Shown: in pieces, positions 1 through 8,338 of the stretch
How positions within the stretch are numbered: the stretch's first letter is position 1
Layout: every line of letters begins with the position of its first letter
DNA from: Micavibrio sp.
GTDB taxonomy: Bacteria > Pseudomonadota > Alphaproteobacteria > Micavibrionales > Micavibrionaceae
Length of the DNA stretch: 38,863 bases
NCBI GenBank assembly: GCA_002687495.1
Contig: NZAJ01000046.1
Location: forward strand, 1-38,863
Direction of reading: 5' to 3'
Position numbers and translations under genes: made by a program
The notes under the pieces: model-generated
What the model was told of the DNA's origin: nothing
The model's database searches: none
The model's input: only the letters and a program-made list of their open reading frames with translations

Positions 1-47
1 AGTGGCCGAGTTAAGGCCGTCCGCTCCTCGCGGTCTCGATTTAAAAA

Positions 48-839
48 CTAGGCTCTAACTGCCATCAATTTCTTGATTTCCGCAACAGCCTTTGCCGGGT
101 TCAAGCCTTTTGGACATGTATTTGTACAGTTCATGATCGTGTGACAACGATAAAGACGGAATGGATCTTCGAGTGCATCCAAACGCTCACCTGTTGCTTC
201 ATCACGTGTATCGGCAATCCAGCGATATGCTTGCAGCAAGATTGCAGGGCCTAAGAAGCGATCACTGTTCCACCAATATGATGGGCAGCTTGTTGAACAA
301 CAAAAACATAAGATACAGCCAGATGGGCCGCGACCATCATTACCGTTAAGAAGGTTTGCATCTTCTGGAGTTTGCAAACGCTCACGGTCAGGTGCTGGGC
401 TATCTGCCTTCAGCCAAGGCTCAATCGAAGTATATTGCGCATAAACATGATTCAGATCAGGCACAAGGTCTTTTACAACTGGCATATGCGGTAGAGGAGA
501 TACTTTCACATCACCCTTCACCTCATCGATTGCTTTAGTACATGCTAGAGTATTTGTACCATCGATATTCATCGCACATGAGCCGCAAATACCTTCACGG
601 CATGAACGACGTAGCGTTAAAGACTGATCTACGTTATTTTTAATATAAAGCAGAGCATCCAATACCATAGGGCCGCATTTATCGAGATCGATTGTAATTT
701 CATCCTGACGAGGGTTTTGATCATCATCCGGAGACCAGCGGTATACCTTAAAGGTTTTCGTACGCTTAGCGCCTTCAGAAGCGTCGATCTTTTTGCCTGG
801 GATTACTTTTGAATTTTGCGGTAATGTAAATTCTGCCAT
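48..839 (-). CDS. sdhB: Succinate dehydrogenase iron-sulfur subunit
   Basis: This is the electron-transfer subunit of respiratory complex II, passing electrons from the flavoprotein SdhA to ubiquinone at the inner membrane. The 263 residues fit the family. The N-terminal ferredoxin domain has [2Fe-2S] ligands C80, C85, C88 and C100 (CREGICGSC). The C-terminal domain has [12 protein letters not shown] at 175-186 and C232, C238 and C242, which supply the [4Fe-4S] and [3Fe-4S] ligands. The PSYWWN segment that follows carries the Trp that lies near the quinone site in relatives. The gene is complete. Unusually, the gene just upstream is manC rather than sdhA, so sdhB stands apart from any sdhCDA operon here. 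Confidence 0.97.
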   Translation of the reverse strand: MAEFTLPQNSKVIPGKKIDASEGAKRTKTFKVYRWSPDDDQNPRQDEITIDLDKCGPMVLDALLYIKNNVDQSLTLRRSCREGICGSCAMNIDGTNTLACTKAIDEVKGDVKVSPLPHMPVVKDLVPDLNHVYAQYTSIEPWLKADSPAPDRERLQTPEDANLLNGNDGRGPSGCILCFCCSTSCPSYWWNSDRFLGPAILLQAYRWIADTRDEATGERLDALEDPFRLYRCHTIMNCTNTCPKGLNPAKAVAEIKKLMAVRA

Positions 840-930
840 GATTTTATCGTCTTTTAATTTTCACACATATAGAAGATAAGTCGTTATGCGCCAAATGTGA
901 AGGGGAATCAAGGCAGGTAGATCATTTTTT

Positions 931-2112
931 TTAGGCCATGCGCACAATATCGTCTTCGCTTAAGTTTTGACCTATTTGCACCTCTAAAATACGTAAGATT
1001 TTAGCCGTTTCATTTTGCAAGCGGTGCGGCTCGGCGACAGAAATATACACAGATTCTCCTGTATGCAATTGAGCGTGCTGTTCATTTTTAAGCAGCGATA
1101 ACACTCCTTCCAAAACGAACCAAAATTCAGAGCGCTCATTATGATATTGCAGGGAGGTTTTTTGCGCTGGCTTAATCACAAGCTCTTTAATCAGATAACC
1201 CTGCCCTTTTGATAAAATACGGTAATGCCCCCAAGCTCGGCTTATTTTTTCCGCGCCCTCATTACATCGGCAAAGATGCTCAGCCAAAGCCTGCCAAGTG
1301 CCTAGATCACTCCAGCGCGTTTTTAAAGCAAAGACCATGACATTATCGGCTTGCTCCATCAAAGCATAATCAATGGAAATCGGCTCGAAATCCTGCCCTT
1401 GCTCGGGCTCAGTGAAAAATATTGCACCATCTCTTTTGCACGCGCCTTGCCAAGTTTTAAGCGCTTGCAGATATATAGCTTGCGCATATATTTTCATGTC
1501 ATTCACTAACCGCGCAGCGGGAAATAGGAAAATACCAGCATTCCAATAATAACCACCTTGGGCGATAAATTCTTTAGCTTTTTCAGAATCAGGCTTTTCC
1601 GTGAAGTTTAAAACCTTATTATTTTGAGCCTTAATATAGCCATAGCCAGTATGTGCATGTGTCGGCTCGATACCAAAAGTTGCAAAGGCATTGGTTTGCT
1701 GAAGTGTTTTAGAAGCCTTTTTTATCACTTCAATAAAAACATCATTATCTTCTATGTAATGATCTGATGGCATTATCAAAATTTGCGCTTGCGGATCTTT
1801 ATCCAGCGCTGCAAAAGCGGCTATTAAAATTGAATAAGCCGTCCCCTTTGCTTGGCTCTCAAAGATAAAGGAAGGGTTTTCATTTTTCAGCTGTGCTTTA
1901 GCAAGCGCTTCATGAGCCGCACTGCAGATGATAGATGCAGGGTGAAAGCCCGCGGAGTTTAAGCGCTGTAACGTTTGCTGCAAAATGCTTTGATCGTTAT
2001 TTAAGGAAAGAAACGGCTTTGGACATTCAGGCGTTGATAAAGGCCATAACCTTGCCCCTATACCCCCAGCCAAAATAAACGGATAAATTTTTGAATTTAT
2101 GATAGCCCCCAT
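931..2112 (-). CDS. manC: Mannose-1-phosphate guanylyltransferase / mannose-6-phosphate isomerase, compact variant
   Basis: The enzyme makes GDP-mannose from mannose-1-phosphate and GTP; two-domain relatives also interconvert Man-6-P and Fru-6-P. The N-terminal nucleotidyltransferase signature GGIGARLWPLS starts at residue 16 and is followed by PKPFL; EKPD and YYWNAGIFLF further on are also typical. A C-terminal cupin begins near residue 300. At 393 residues it is well below the usual ~470: the linker carrying DGDVLL-type repeats between the domains is missing. The cupin motif at 322-331 reads QYHNERSEFW where bifunctional enzymes usually have QxHHHRxEHW, so two His positions are replaced and the isomerase half may be inactive. 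It lies 91 bases upstream of sdhB and diverges from the GT4 gene. Confidence 0.88.
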   Translation of the reverse strand: MGAIINSKIYPFILAGGIGARLWPLSTPECPKPFLSLNNDQSILQQTLQRLNSAGFHPASIICSAAHEALAKAQLKNENPSFIFESQAKGTAYSILIAAFAALDKDPQAQILIMPSDHYIEDNDVFIEVIKKASKTLQQTNAFATFGIEPTHAHTGYGYIKAQNNKVLNFTEKPDSEKAKEFIAQGGYYWNAGIFLFPAARLVNDMKIYAQAIYLQALKTWQGACKRDGAIFFTEPEQGQDFEPISIDYALMEQADNVMVFALKTRWSDLGTWQALAEHLCRCNEGAEKISRAWGHYRILSKGQGYLIKELVIKPAQKTSLQYHNERSEFWFVLEGVLSLLKNEQHAQLHTGESVYISVAEPHRLQNETAKILRILEVQIGQNLSEDDIVRMA

Positions 2113-2239
2113 AGATTTTAGAGATAACCTATAATAGCATGTTTACAAAGCAAGAATTGCCCCTTGCAAACAGCTCTTTTTCCTGTTCAATATTGAGAAG
2201 TTTTATTTAAACCCTTCAAGCCCCGTTATAGATTTGCCA

Positions 2240-3388
2240 ATGCCCGACAATACGAGACATGTCGTATTATTCTTTACGCAAGATATTTCCCTCTCGCTTT
2301 GGAAGGATACAGGCCTTTACGAGCGTGAAGTCCTGCCCTATCTAGCTTTAGCGAAAGAAAAAGGCTATCGCGTTTCGTTTTTGACCTATGGTGATGAGAG
2401 CGATCTTGACTTTCAAGAGGCCCTTGCCCCTATAGAGATCATCCCTTTATGGAGCGGAGATGCGCCAAAGAGCAGGCTTATGAAGGTGCTCAAAGCACCT
2501 TTCGCCCTTATGAAACACAAAGATAAGCTCCAAGAGGCTAATATCTATAAAACAAATCAGTTTTGGGGTGGATGGAATGCGATTTTTGCTAAATGGCTTT
2601 GGGGCGGTAAAGTAATCGCACGTCAAGGCTATGAGTATTTTCAATTCGCAAAAGCGCAAGAAAAGCCGCCACATCAGCTATTTATCGCCTATATTTTAGA
2701 GTGGTTTATTTATAAATTCTCTGACCGCATTGTCTTGGCCACGCAGAGCGACGCTGATTTTGCACGCTCGCACTTTCATTTTCTAGACAAAGCGCAAATC
2801 GATATTCAACCAAACTGGATTGATACTGAGCGCTTTAAGCCTAGTGCTGATCATGAAGACTACAAAGCGGATTTGGTTTTTATAGGCCGGCTGAATGCGC
2901 AGAAAAACCTTCCCTCATTGATAAAGGCTTGCGCCGATCATGGATATAGCCTTGATATTTATGGTGATGGTGAGCTTAAAAATGTTTTACAAATCCATGT
3001 TAGTGAGCTTGGCTCCAACGCCATACGCTTTATGGGGCGCGTTCCTAATGACGAAATCCCTTCGCTTTTAAAGCATTATAAGGCTTTTATTTTGCCATCC
3101 CTTTTTGAAGGCAACCCCAAAGCGCTCTTGGAAGCTATGGCTTGCGGAAAGGCTGTTATAGCTTGCGATGTAGCGGGCAGTCGCGACGTGCTCAAAGATG
3201 GTGAGACTGGCGCGCTTTGCGATATTGACGATAAGTCTATAGCTGAAACTATTGAGAAGATCATCAATGACCCTTCATTAAGAAAAGCGCTTGGCAAGGC
3301 TGCGCGTAAAGTTATAGAAGAGCGCTATAGTTTAGAGCGTTTTATCGAAGATGAGGAGGAGCGTTATGAGCAAATCCTTAAACGATAA
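2240..3388 (+). CDS. Glycosyltransferase family 4 (GT-B fold)
   Basis: Probably a retaining glycosyltransferase adding a sugar to a lipid-linked or surface glycan at the cytoplasmic membrane face; donor and acceptor cannot be read from sequence. The C-terminal donor domain contains FIGRLNAQKN, YGDGELK, FMGRVPNDEI and the GT4 EX7E-type motif FEGNPKALLEAMACG near residue 290. The open frame can begin at a TTG at 2234, but the ATG at 2240 (MPDNTRH) is the likelier start; no clear Shine-Dalgarno supports either. It overlaps the next glycosyltransferase by 23 bases, so the two are probably one operon. It is transcribed divergently from manC. Confidence 0.88.
   Translation: MPDNTRHVVLFFTQDISLSLWKDTGLYEREVLPYLALAKEKGYRVSFLTYGDESDLDFQEALAPIEIIPLWSGDAPKSRLMKVLKAPFALMKHKDKLQEANIYKTNQFWGGWNAIFAKWLWGGKVIARQGYEYFQFAKAQEKPPHQLFIAYILEWFIYKFSDRIVLATQSDADFARSHFHFLDKAQIDIQPNWIDTERFKPSADHEDYKADLVFIGRLNAQKNLPSLIKACADHGYSLDIYGDGELKNVLQIHVSELGSNAIRFMGRVPNDEIPSLLKHYKAFILPSLFEGNPKALLEAMACGKAVIACDVAGSRDVLKDGETGALCDIDDKSIAETIEKIINDPSLRKALGKAARKVIEERYSLERFIEDEEERYEQILKR
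3354..3360 (+). promoter_or_regulatory. Strong ribosome binding site fixing the GT2 start
   Basis: AGGAGGA lies five bases before the ATG at 3366, inside the 3' end of the upstream glycosyltransferase gene. It decides for the ATG at 3366 over the in-frame ATG at 3351, which overlaps the motif itself, and implies translational coupling of the two genes. Confidence 0.8.
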
Positions 3389-4175
3389 GTCCCCTAAAAT
3401 TAGCGTCATTATGGGGGTCTATAATGGCCAAGATTGTATAGAAAGAGCCGTACACAGCATTTTAGAGCAAAGCTTTACAGATTTTGAGCTCATCATCATT
3501 GATGATGGGTCAAGCGATGAAACGCCGAGATTATTAAAAGCGCTCGCTGATAAAGATGCGCGCATTAAACTTATCCGTCATGACAATAAAGGACTCACTA
3601 AAAGCCTTAATATCGGGGTTAATGCAGCAAGGGGTGAATATATAGCCCGCCAAGATGCAGATGATTACGCGCTAACAAACCGCTTTGAAATTCAAATAGC
3701 ACGCTTTGAAGCGGAGCCAGATTTGCAGCTTTTAGGCGGAAATGCGATCGATAAGCATTGCGATGGCAACATATGTGAATGGGGCTATTTTGATGATGAG
3801 ACTATCATGAAGCGCGCTCAGCTATGCACACCGTTCCCCCACTCAACCGTTATGATGCGTGCAAATGCCTTAAAAAAACTAGGCGGATATGATGAGCGCT
3901 TCATCACCTCACAAGATACAGAGCTATGGATGCGTTTTGTCAAAATAGGACGCATATCCATGACGCAAGAAGCATTAATTGAGCGCGGCGTGCATAAAGG
4001 CTCGATCAGTAACAAGCGCAAATGGCGACAATTTCGAGATGTTTTGCGTGCTCGCCTAGAGCACTATCCAGGCTCAAAATTCTATGCCTTATATTTCTCT
4101 TTACGCGGGCTTATATTGGCCTACATGCCACAGTGTATGATTGAAAAATTAAAGGGATTACTTAAGAAGAGGTGA
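3366..4175 (+). CDS. Glycosyltransferase family 2 (GT-A fold)
   Basis: An inverting GT2-type glycosyltransferase of 269 residues, probably elongating the same glycan as the overlapping GT4 enzyme. The N-terminal GT-A domain is clear: ISVIMGVYNGQDCIERAV, then LIIIDDGSSDET for nucleotide binding, and GEYIARQDADDYA, whose DADD supplies the metal-binding DxD. PHSTVMMR and the later DTELWMR segment fit the acceptor side of the family. The start was chosen from the AGGAGGA just upstream. The C-terminus ends with a hydrophobic stretch near LYFSLRGLILAYM that could touch the membrane. It is convergent with the methyltransferase at 4188. Substrate unknown. Confidence 0.9.
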   Translation: MSKSLNDKSPKISVIMGVYNGQDCIERAVHSILEQSFTDFELIIIDDGSSDETPRLLKALADKDARIKLIRHDNKGLTKSLNIGVNAARGEYIARQDADDYALTNRFEIQIARFEAEPDLQLLGGNAIDKHCDGNICEWGYFDDETIMKRAQLCTPFPHSTVMMRANALKKLGGYDERFITSQDTELWMRFVKIGRISMTQEALIERGVHKGSISNKRKWRQFRDVLRARLEHYPGSKFYALYFSLRGLILAYMPQCMIEKLKGLLKKR

Positions 4176-4196
4176 TAAGCGCATCATCTAATTTTT
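4171..4196 (+). terminator. Weak candidate terminator after the GT2 gene
   Basis: GGTGAT (4171-4176) can pair with ATCATC (4183-4188), including one G-T pair, across a six-base loop. The stem is followed by TAATTTTT. It overlaps the stop codons of both convergent genes. The stem is short and AT-rich, so confidence is low. Confidence 0.35.
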
Positions 4197-4859
4197 CTGA
4201 ATCACAGACCAGTGCGTTTTATAATAAAGATCTGAGGCCTCGACGCACATGAATTTTGACGCTATTTGAAGCGCAGATCTTTTCAAGAAACTTTTTAATG
4301 TTTTCGGCTTGCCAGAACAATCGCTATCGATCTGTACGATATCCATATTATTCATCTTCGCTTTAGTGCGAACATAGTTATCTGCATCAGAGTTTGAGAA
4401 AAACCACTTATGACGATCATCAGGCCGAACGGCTGGAATGCCATAATATTTAAAGTTTAAGGCCTTATCGTCTTTACTACCAAATAACATGCCAAGAAAG
4501 TCCCGATATGAATTTGGCAGCGATATAATCACATGACCACCTGGTTTTGTTACACGGCACAACTCATCAAAAACATCTTGAGTATTATCTACATGCTCGA
4601 GAACATCTAAACACAAGACAACATCAAAGCAATTATCATCAAAAGGTATTGTCTGTTTTTCGAGATTGACCTCTATATCAGGATTTCCACCAATACCAAT
4701 ACCCGTATACTTTGCAACATCTCCCAATAAATCACGTAGATAACAGTTATCAGCCCCTACATCCAAAACTTTACCCTTCAATATCTCTCCATACTTATCA
4801 TGAACGTAAGCGGCTTTTGTTGGGCGATCGGTGTAATCTTTGCATGTAGTGTAAAGCAT
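4188..4859 (-). CDS. Class I SAM-dependent methyltransferase (Methyltransf_11-like)
   Basis: Predicted to move a methyl group from S-adenosylmethionine to an unknown acceptor, likely a sugar or glycan given the neighbours. Motif I is VLDVGADNCYLRDLL, lacking the usual second glycine of the GxG loop. It is followed by TIPFDDNCFDVVLCLDVLEHV (motifs II-III) and CRVTKPGGHVIISLPN. Length of 223 residues is normal. It lies 112 bases downstream of the ABC transporter gene on the same strand, and that gap is AT-rich with no obvious terminator. The surrounding 4-8 kb region is notably AT-rich compared with the legI/legG genes. Confidence 0.85.
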   Translation of the reverse strand: MLYTTCKDYTDRPTKAAYVHDKYGEILKGKVLDVGADNCYLRDLLGDVAKYTGIGIGGNPDIEVNLEKQTIPFDDNCFDVVLCLDVLEHVDNTQDVFDELCRVTKPGGHVIISLPNSYRDFLGMLFGSKDDKALNFKYYGIPAVRPDDRHKWFFSNSDADNYVRTKAKMNNMDIVQIDSDCSGKPKTLKSFLKRSALQIASKFMCVEASDLYYKTHWSVIQKN

Positions 4860-4971
4860 TATTTATCTCTAATTATTATATTATAACCTAATTGTTACCC
4901 TCATTATTAGCGAGTGTCTAGATTATGCTCAAAAAAATCCCCCAAGAAAAGGCCGCCCTAGCACCAACGAC

Positions 4972-6654
4972 CTACCCCTCATCGTTAAGATCAATAATAT
5001 AATCGGCATAATTATCAAACCCCATGCTATGAGAAACAACAATAACGCTCATCTTTTCAGAGAGCCCCTTTAATGTTTGAAATATTTTCATTTCAGACTC
5101 ATGATCGAGGGCACTTGTTGGCTCATCTAAAATCAAATATTCAGGCTTATTTAAAATTGCGCGAGCAATTGCCAAACGTTGGCGTTGCCCTCCAGAAATA
5201 TTTTCACCACCCTCATTCAATTCATAATCCAAACCTTTAGACAGTCCATCTATGAAGCCCTTAAGGTTGCAATCTGCTAAGCAATCTAGAATCTCACTAT
5301 CTTTATAATCATTCACCCTATCTAGCATGATATTTTCACGAATAGTTCCCTTAAATAAAAACGGAAATTGGTCAACATAGCCAATCTTATGCCTCCATTT
5401 TTGATTATCTATTTCCTGCAAACTTACATCACCAACAAACACCCTCCCCTCTTGAGGCCTTACAAGCATACAAATCATATCAATAATGGTTGTTTTACCC
5501 CTACCAGACTCTCCTTTAATCACCGTCAACGCATTAGCAGGGATTCTAGCTGAGAAATTAGAGAAAACTTCCTTTTCACCATATTGATGCAAAACATTAT
5601 CAAATAAAATATCATGCACCCCCTCTGGCGGTAGCACCCCATTATTGATCAATTCCTTCTTTTGTTTAGCCTGCTCCGTTGAATTCAATATTGACCATAA
5701 TGCAGATTCTTGCCCAATGAACTTTTGGTAATCGGCTTGTAATGTATTTACGGATCCCATCAATCTATAATAAATCGCTAAAACAAAAATTATATAACCA
5801 GCCTCCATCAACAATACATTTTTGAACAGCAGCACACACAGCAATGCCGATGCGACCAATACTGGATCCTGGATATTCCTTAAAGTCTGCCCAGCCACAA
5901 TATTTATCTGGTGTGCCTGCCGCAATTTATTAGAATCGTTTAACAATCTATCATACACAAAACGCTCTTCTCCCATAGCCTTAGCCGCCTTAACTCCCCG
6001 CAAGGCTGCCCCCATATTTTTCGATATATCGTGCATATATTTTGTTGTTGTACGACCTGCAGTTCGTGTTTTCCCGAGCGTCCTTTTCACACTTACGACC
6101 AATAAGCACATTGCTACCGCAGATAGCGCCATAGCATAAAAAGAGAGCCACAGCGCATATGCAGCATATAAAACACATTGCAACACGCCTGCAAAAACCC
6201 GCGCAGCCGATATATATGCCGCCGCAGCTCGCACAGAATCGTTTGTAAGAACCGATAGATTTTCACCCAATGCCTTCGATTGAATAAAATGAATATTCGC
6301 ACCAATCATTGCCTCAATGAATAAGTAGCGTAACCTATGAGAATACCCTGAAACATTCTTAGCTATAATCGTATATGCAAGCTGCAAAATCAGTGACTTA
6401 ACAATAAAAGCACCAATAATAAGCGCAACCAACCAGTAAATACCCACCGACTTCATAGACTGTATCAAATCTGCTAACCACGAATCTGGCAGTTCAGCTT
6501 CAAAATCAAGCATAAAGGATAGTACTGGAAAAATCGCAGAAACACCGATTGCTTCAACTAAACTAGCAATCACCAAGCACATACAGACGAGCAGAACCTC
6601 AAGCGGGCTCTCTTTATAGATTAACGCTAGCAGCCTTATAGTTTCTTTAAACAC
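4972..6654 (-). CDS. ABC transporter, fused permease and ATPase; candidate lipid-linked glycan flippase (PglK-like)
   Basis: A half-size ABC exporter of 560 residues. About 300 N-terminal residues hold the membrane helices (for example LVALIIGAFIVKSLILQLAY). The ATPase domain follows from about residue 345, with Walker A GESGRGKTT, signature ISGGQRQRLAIARA, Walker B YLILDEPTSAL and an H-loop VVSH. Its length and N-terminal layout resemble PglK of Campylobacter, which flips lipid-linked oligosaccharide; with glycan genes on both sides a flippase role is inferred. Other ABC exporters look alike. The start is GTG, sharing a base with the upstream stop (TAGTG), and is supported by a strong ribosome binding site. 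Confidence 0.88.
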   Translation of the reverse strand: MFKETIRLLALIYKESPLEVLLVCMCLVIASLVEAIGVSAIFPVLSFMLDFEAELPDSWLADLIQSMKSVGIYWLVALIIGAFIVKSLILQLAYTIIAKNVSGYSHRLRYLFIEAMIGANIHFIQSKALGENLSVLTNDSVRAAAAYISAARVFAGVLQCVLYAAYALWLSFYAMALSAVAMCLLVVSVKRTLGKTRTAGRTTTKYMHDISKNMGAALRGVKAAKAMGEERFVYDRLLNDSNKLRQAHQINIVAGQTLRNIQDPVLVASALLCVLLFKNVLLMEAGYIIFVLAIYYRLMGSVNTLQADYQKFIGQESALWSILNSTEQAKQKKELINNGVLPPEGVHDILFDNVLHQYGEKEVFSNFSARIPANALTVIKGESGRGKTTIIDMICMLVRPQEGRVFVGDVSLQEIDNQKWRHKIGYVDQFPFLFKGTIRENIMLDRVNDYKDSEILDCLADCNLKGFIDGLSKGLDYELNEGGENISGGQRQRLAIARAILNKPEYLILDEPTSALDHESEMKIFQTLKGLSEKMSVIVVSHSMGFDNYADYIIDLNDEG

Positions 6655-7529
6655 TACTCTTCCTTCCTATAAATCCATATCTCATTTTCGCCCGCCCCTA
6701 TTTCCAAACAGTGTTCAGAATAAATATTTTTCATCATTTGATCTAAATTATCATCACCAGCATAGAACTTCCCTACATTCAAATCGCCAACTATTCTTTT
6801 AGGTTCTGTGCGGTAGATACCCGTTGCAAATATTGCTTTTATATTGCCGTTAGGGATATCTATGAGTTTATGTATTATTTTGTGTTTTGGTCCTATAGCT
6901 AAGAAAAAAACAGCATTCTTGATATTGGCGCTCAAATCCGAGAGTGTTTTTAATAGCTCAGCTGACGTCGAAGTTTCCCCGTAATGGTCCCTTGTTGGTG
7001 CACCATTCGATAAAATAGTAATTTCCACCCCGCTCTTACTTGCATGCACCACTCCTTTTTTAGGCCTTAGATAAGGACATATCAGCTGCAAAAACAATCC
7101 AAGTAGCTGACATAAAAAACTGAAAAATTTTAGTAGACAAACGCTTTTCACACGAACATGCACAAAATCATATACTCGCCTCAATGGCCCCATCATATAT
7201 TGGGCCTGCCATTCTGATAGCCTAGACACATCTTTTTCATATAATGGATTATGCCCCCTCCCTTCAAAGCCACTCTTAATAGTACAGAAGCTAATTAATT
7301 CTTTATACGCCCAAGGTTTTTCAGAGACATTTTCCACATTTAAATTACCGCAATCTGGCAATGTCTCTGTCAAAAAAAATAGTCGCTTAGGAGGCTCATC
7401 GAGAGCCAGCATATACTCCAAATACCCATAAAAACGAGACACACGGTCTAACACAACAAACTCTTCTGGAGAGATTTGTTTTAGGGTTTTCAAAACCTTC
7501 GTTCTATTATTCGAGCTTAAACGCAACAT
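6654..7529 (-). CDS. Unrecognised protein with one central membrane segment
   Basis: No family was recognised. The 291 residues show a soluble N-terminal part (1-129), one strongly hydrophobic stretch at about 130-153 (CLLKFFSFLCQLLGLFLQLI), then a basic turn and a C-terminal part beginning VEITILSNGAPTRDHYGETS. The C-terminal half ends in alternating beta/alpha-like segments (AVFFLAIGPKHKIIHKLI, NGNIKAIFATGIYR) and could be a small Rossmann-like or degenerate transferase domain, but that is a guess. Its stop codon overlaps the ABC transporter start by one base, so the two are co-translated and may work together. It faces the plus-strand TylF-like gene across a shared 98-base promoter region. 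Confidence 0.75.
   Translation of the reverse strand: MLRLSSNNRTKVLKTLKQISPEEFVVLDRVSRFYGYLEYMLALDEPPKRLFFLTETLPDCGNLNVENVSEKPWAYKELISFCTIKSGFEGRGHNPLYEKDVSRLSEWQAQYMMGPLRRVYDFVHVRVKSVCLLKFFSFLCQLLGLFLQLICPYLRPKKGVVHASKSGVEITILSNGAPTRDHYGETSTSAELLKTLSDLSANIKNAVFFLAIGPKHKIIHKLIDIPNGNIKAIFATGIYRTEPKRIVGDLNVGKFYAGDDNLDQMMKNIYSEHCLEIGAGENEIWIYRKEE
6658..6668 (-). promoter_or_regulatory. Ribosome binding site for the GTG-started ABC gene
   Basis: On the minus strand AGGAAGGAAGA precedes the GTG at 6654 by a few bases, within the last codons of the upstream gene. It supports the GTG start and translational coupling. Confidence 0.6.
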
Positions 7530-7547
7530 GCCCCAAAACTTTTCCTA

Positions 7548-7576
7548 TTGAATATACCTGCGCTTCTTTATACATT
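7548..7576 (+). promoter_or_regulatory. Candidate sigma-70 promoter for the TylF-like gene
   Basis: TTGAAT (7548-7553) and TACATT (7571-7576) are separated by 17 bases, about 50 bases upstream of the ATG at 7628, within the divergent intergenic region. Both boxes match the consensus only partly. Confidence 0.3.
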
Positions 7577-7627
7577 TAACGCGAAATTATAAAAATATTA
7601 AATCCAACAAACTTTAGGCTTATTCAG

Positions 7628-8302
7628 ATGCTAGCAAAATTAAAATCTCTTACTGAACGCAAAATTAATAACGTAGTCAGAAAAAGTCTATTCGATTGGC
7701 CACTTGATTTTGGGCTTGAAACCGCTGTAATGAACAATGTTGAAGGTGACTATCATGAGTTTGGTGTTTTTGAGGGGCGTTCATTTATCAAAGCACATAA
7801 CTCCTTTAAGAACCTTCTGCCAAGATCAGAGTTTAATAAAATGAAATTTTGGGCCTACGATTCTTTTGAAGGGCTTCCTGAGACCAATGATCCATACGCG
7901 CCAAAACACTTTAAGAAGGGCGCTTACAGCGCTCCTGAAGACTTATTTACAAGCAACTTAAAAAAAGCTGGGATAGACCTCAACCAACTTCAAATTGTGC
8001 CAGGATTCTATGATAAAAGTCTTACTACAGAACAAAGCAAAAAAAGCTTTAGTGAGCGCAAGTTAGCTATGACTTACATAGATTGCGATATATACGAGTC
8101 ATGTGTTCCAATATTTGATTTCATCACACCAGGACTTCAGGTTGGCAGCGTTATTGTTATTGACGATTGGGTAAGACACCACACACATCCTAATTACGGT
8201 ATGCAGAGAGCTTATAATGAATGGCTTGAACGCAACCCATCAATAAAAATGAACCAGATTGCATTATCTAAACGCATTATGTTTGTTGTATACGAAGTGT
8301 AG
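7628..8302 (+). CDS. TylF/MycF-type methyltransferase
   Basis: Resembles the TylF/macrocin O-methyltransferase family, which uses SAM and a divalent metal to methylate sugar hydroxyls. Visible family landmarks: DYHEFGVFEGRSFIKA (SAM-binding entry), AYDSFEGLPE, MTYIDCDIYESCVPI and VIVIDDW, whose acidic residues bind metal and SAM in TylF-like enzymes. 224 residues is typical. It stands alone on the plus strand inside the minus-strand cluster, converging on the ptmE-like gene with a gap of only 36 bases and no evident terminator. Its Shine-Dalgarno is weak. The likely substrate is a sugar of the surface glycan. Confidence 0.8.
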   Translation: MLAKLKSLTERKINNVVRKSLFDWPLDFGLETAVMNNVEGDYHEFGVFEGRSFIKAHNSFKNLLPRSEFNKMKFWAYDSFEGLPETNDPYAPKHFKKGAYSAPEDLFTSNLKKAGIDLNQLQIVPGFYDKSLTTEQSKKSFSERKLAMTYIDCDIYESCVPIFDFITPGLQVGSVIVIDDWVRHHTHPNYGMQRAYNEWLERNPSIKMNQIALSKRIMFVVYEV

Positions 8303-8338
8303 AAAAATATAGAATTAAAAACTCGAAGGCCCAAATCG

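Noticed and set aside
1-47. Possible terminator after sdhB
   Set aside because: GC-rich repeats such as CCGC/GCGG can be paired, but the stem is only four bases and no convincing T-run follows; the window edge limits interpretation.
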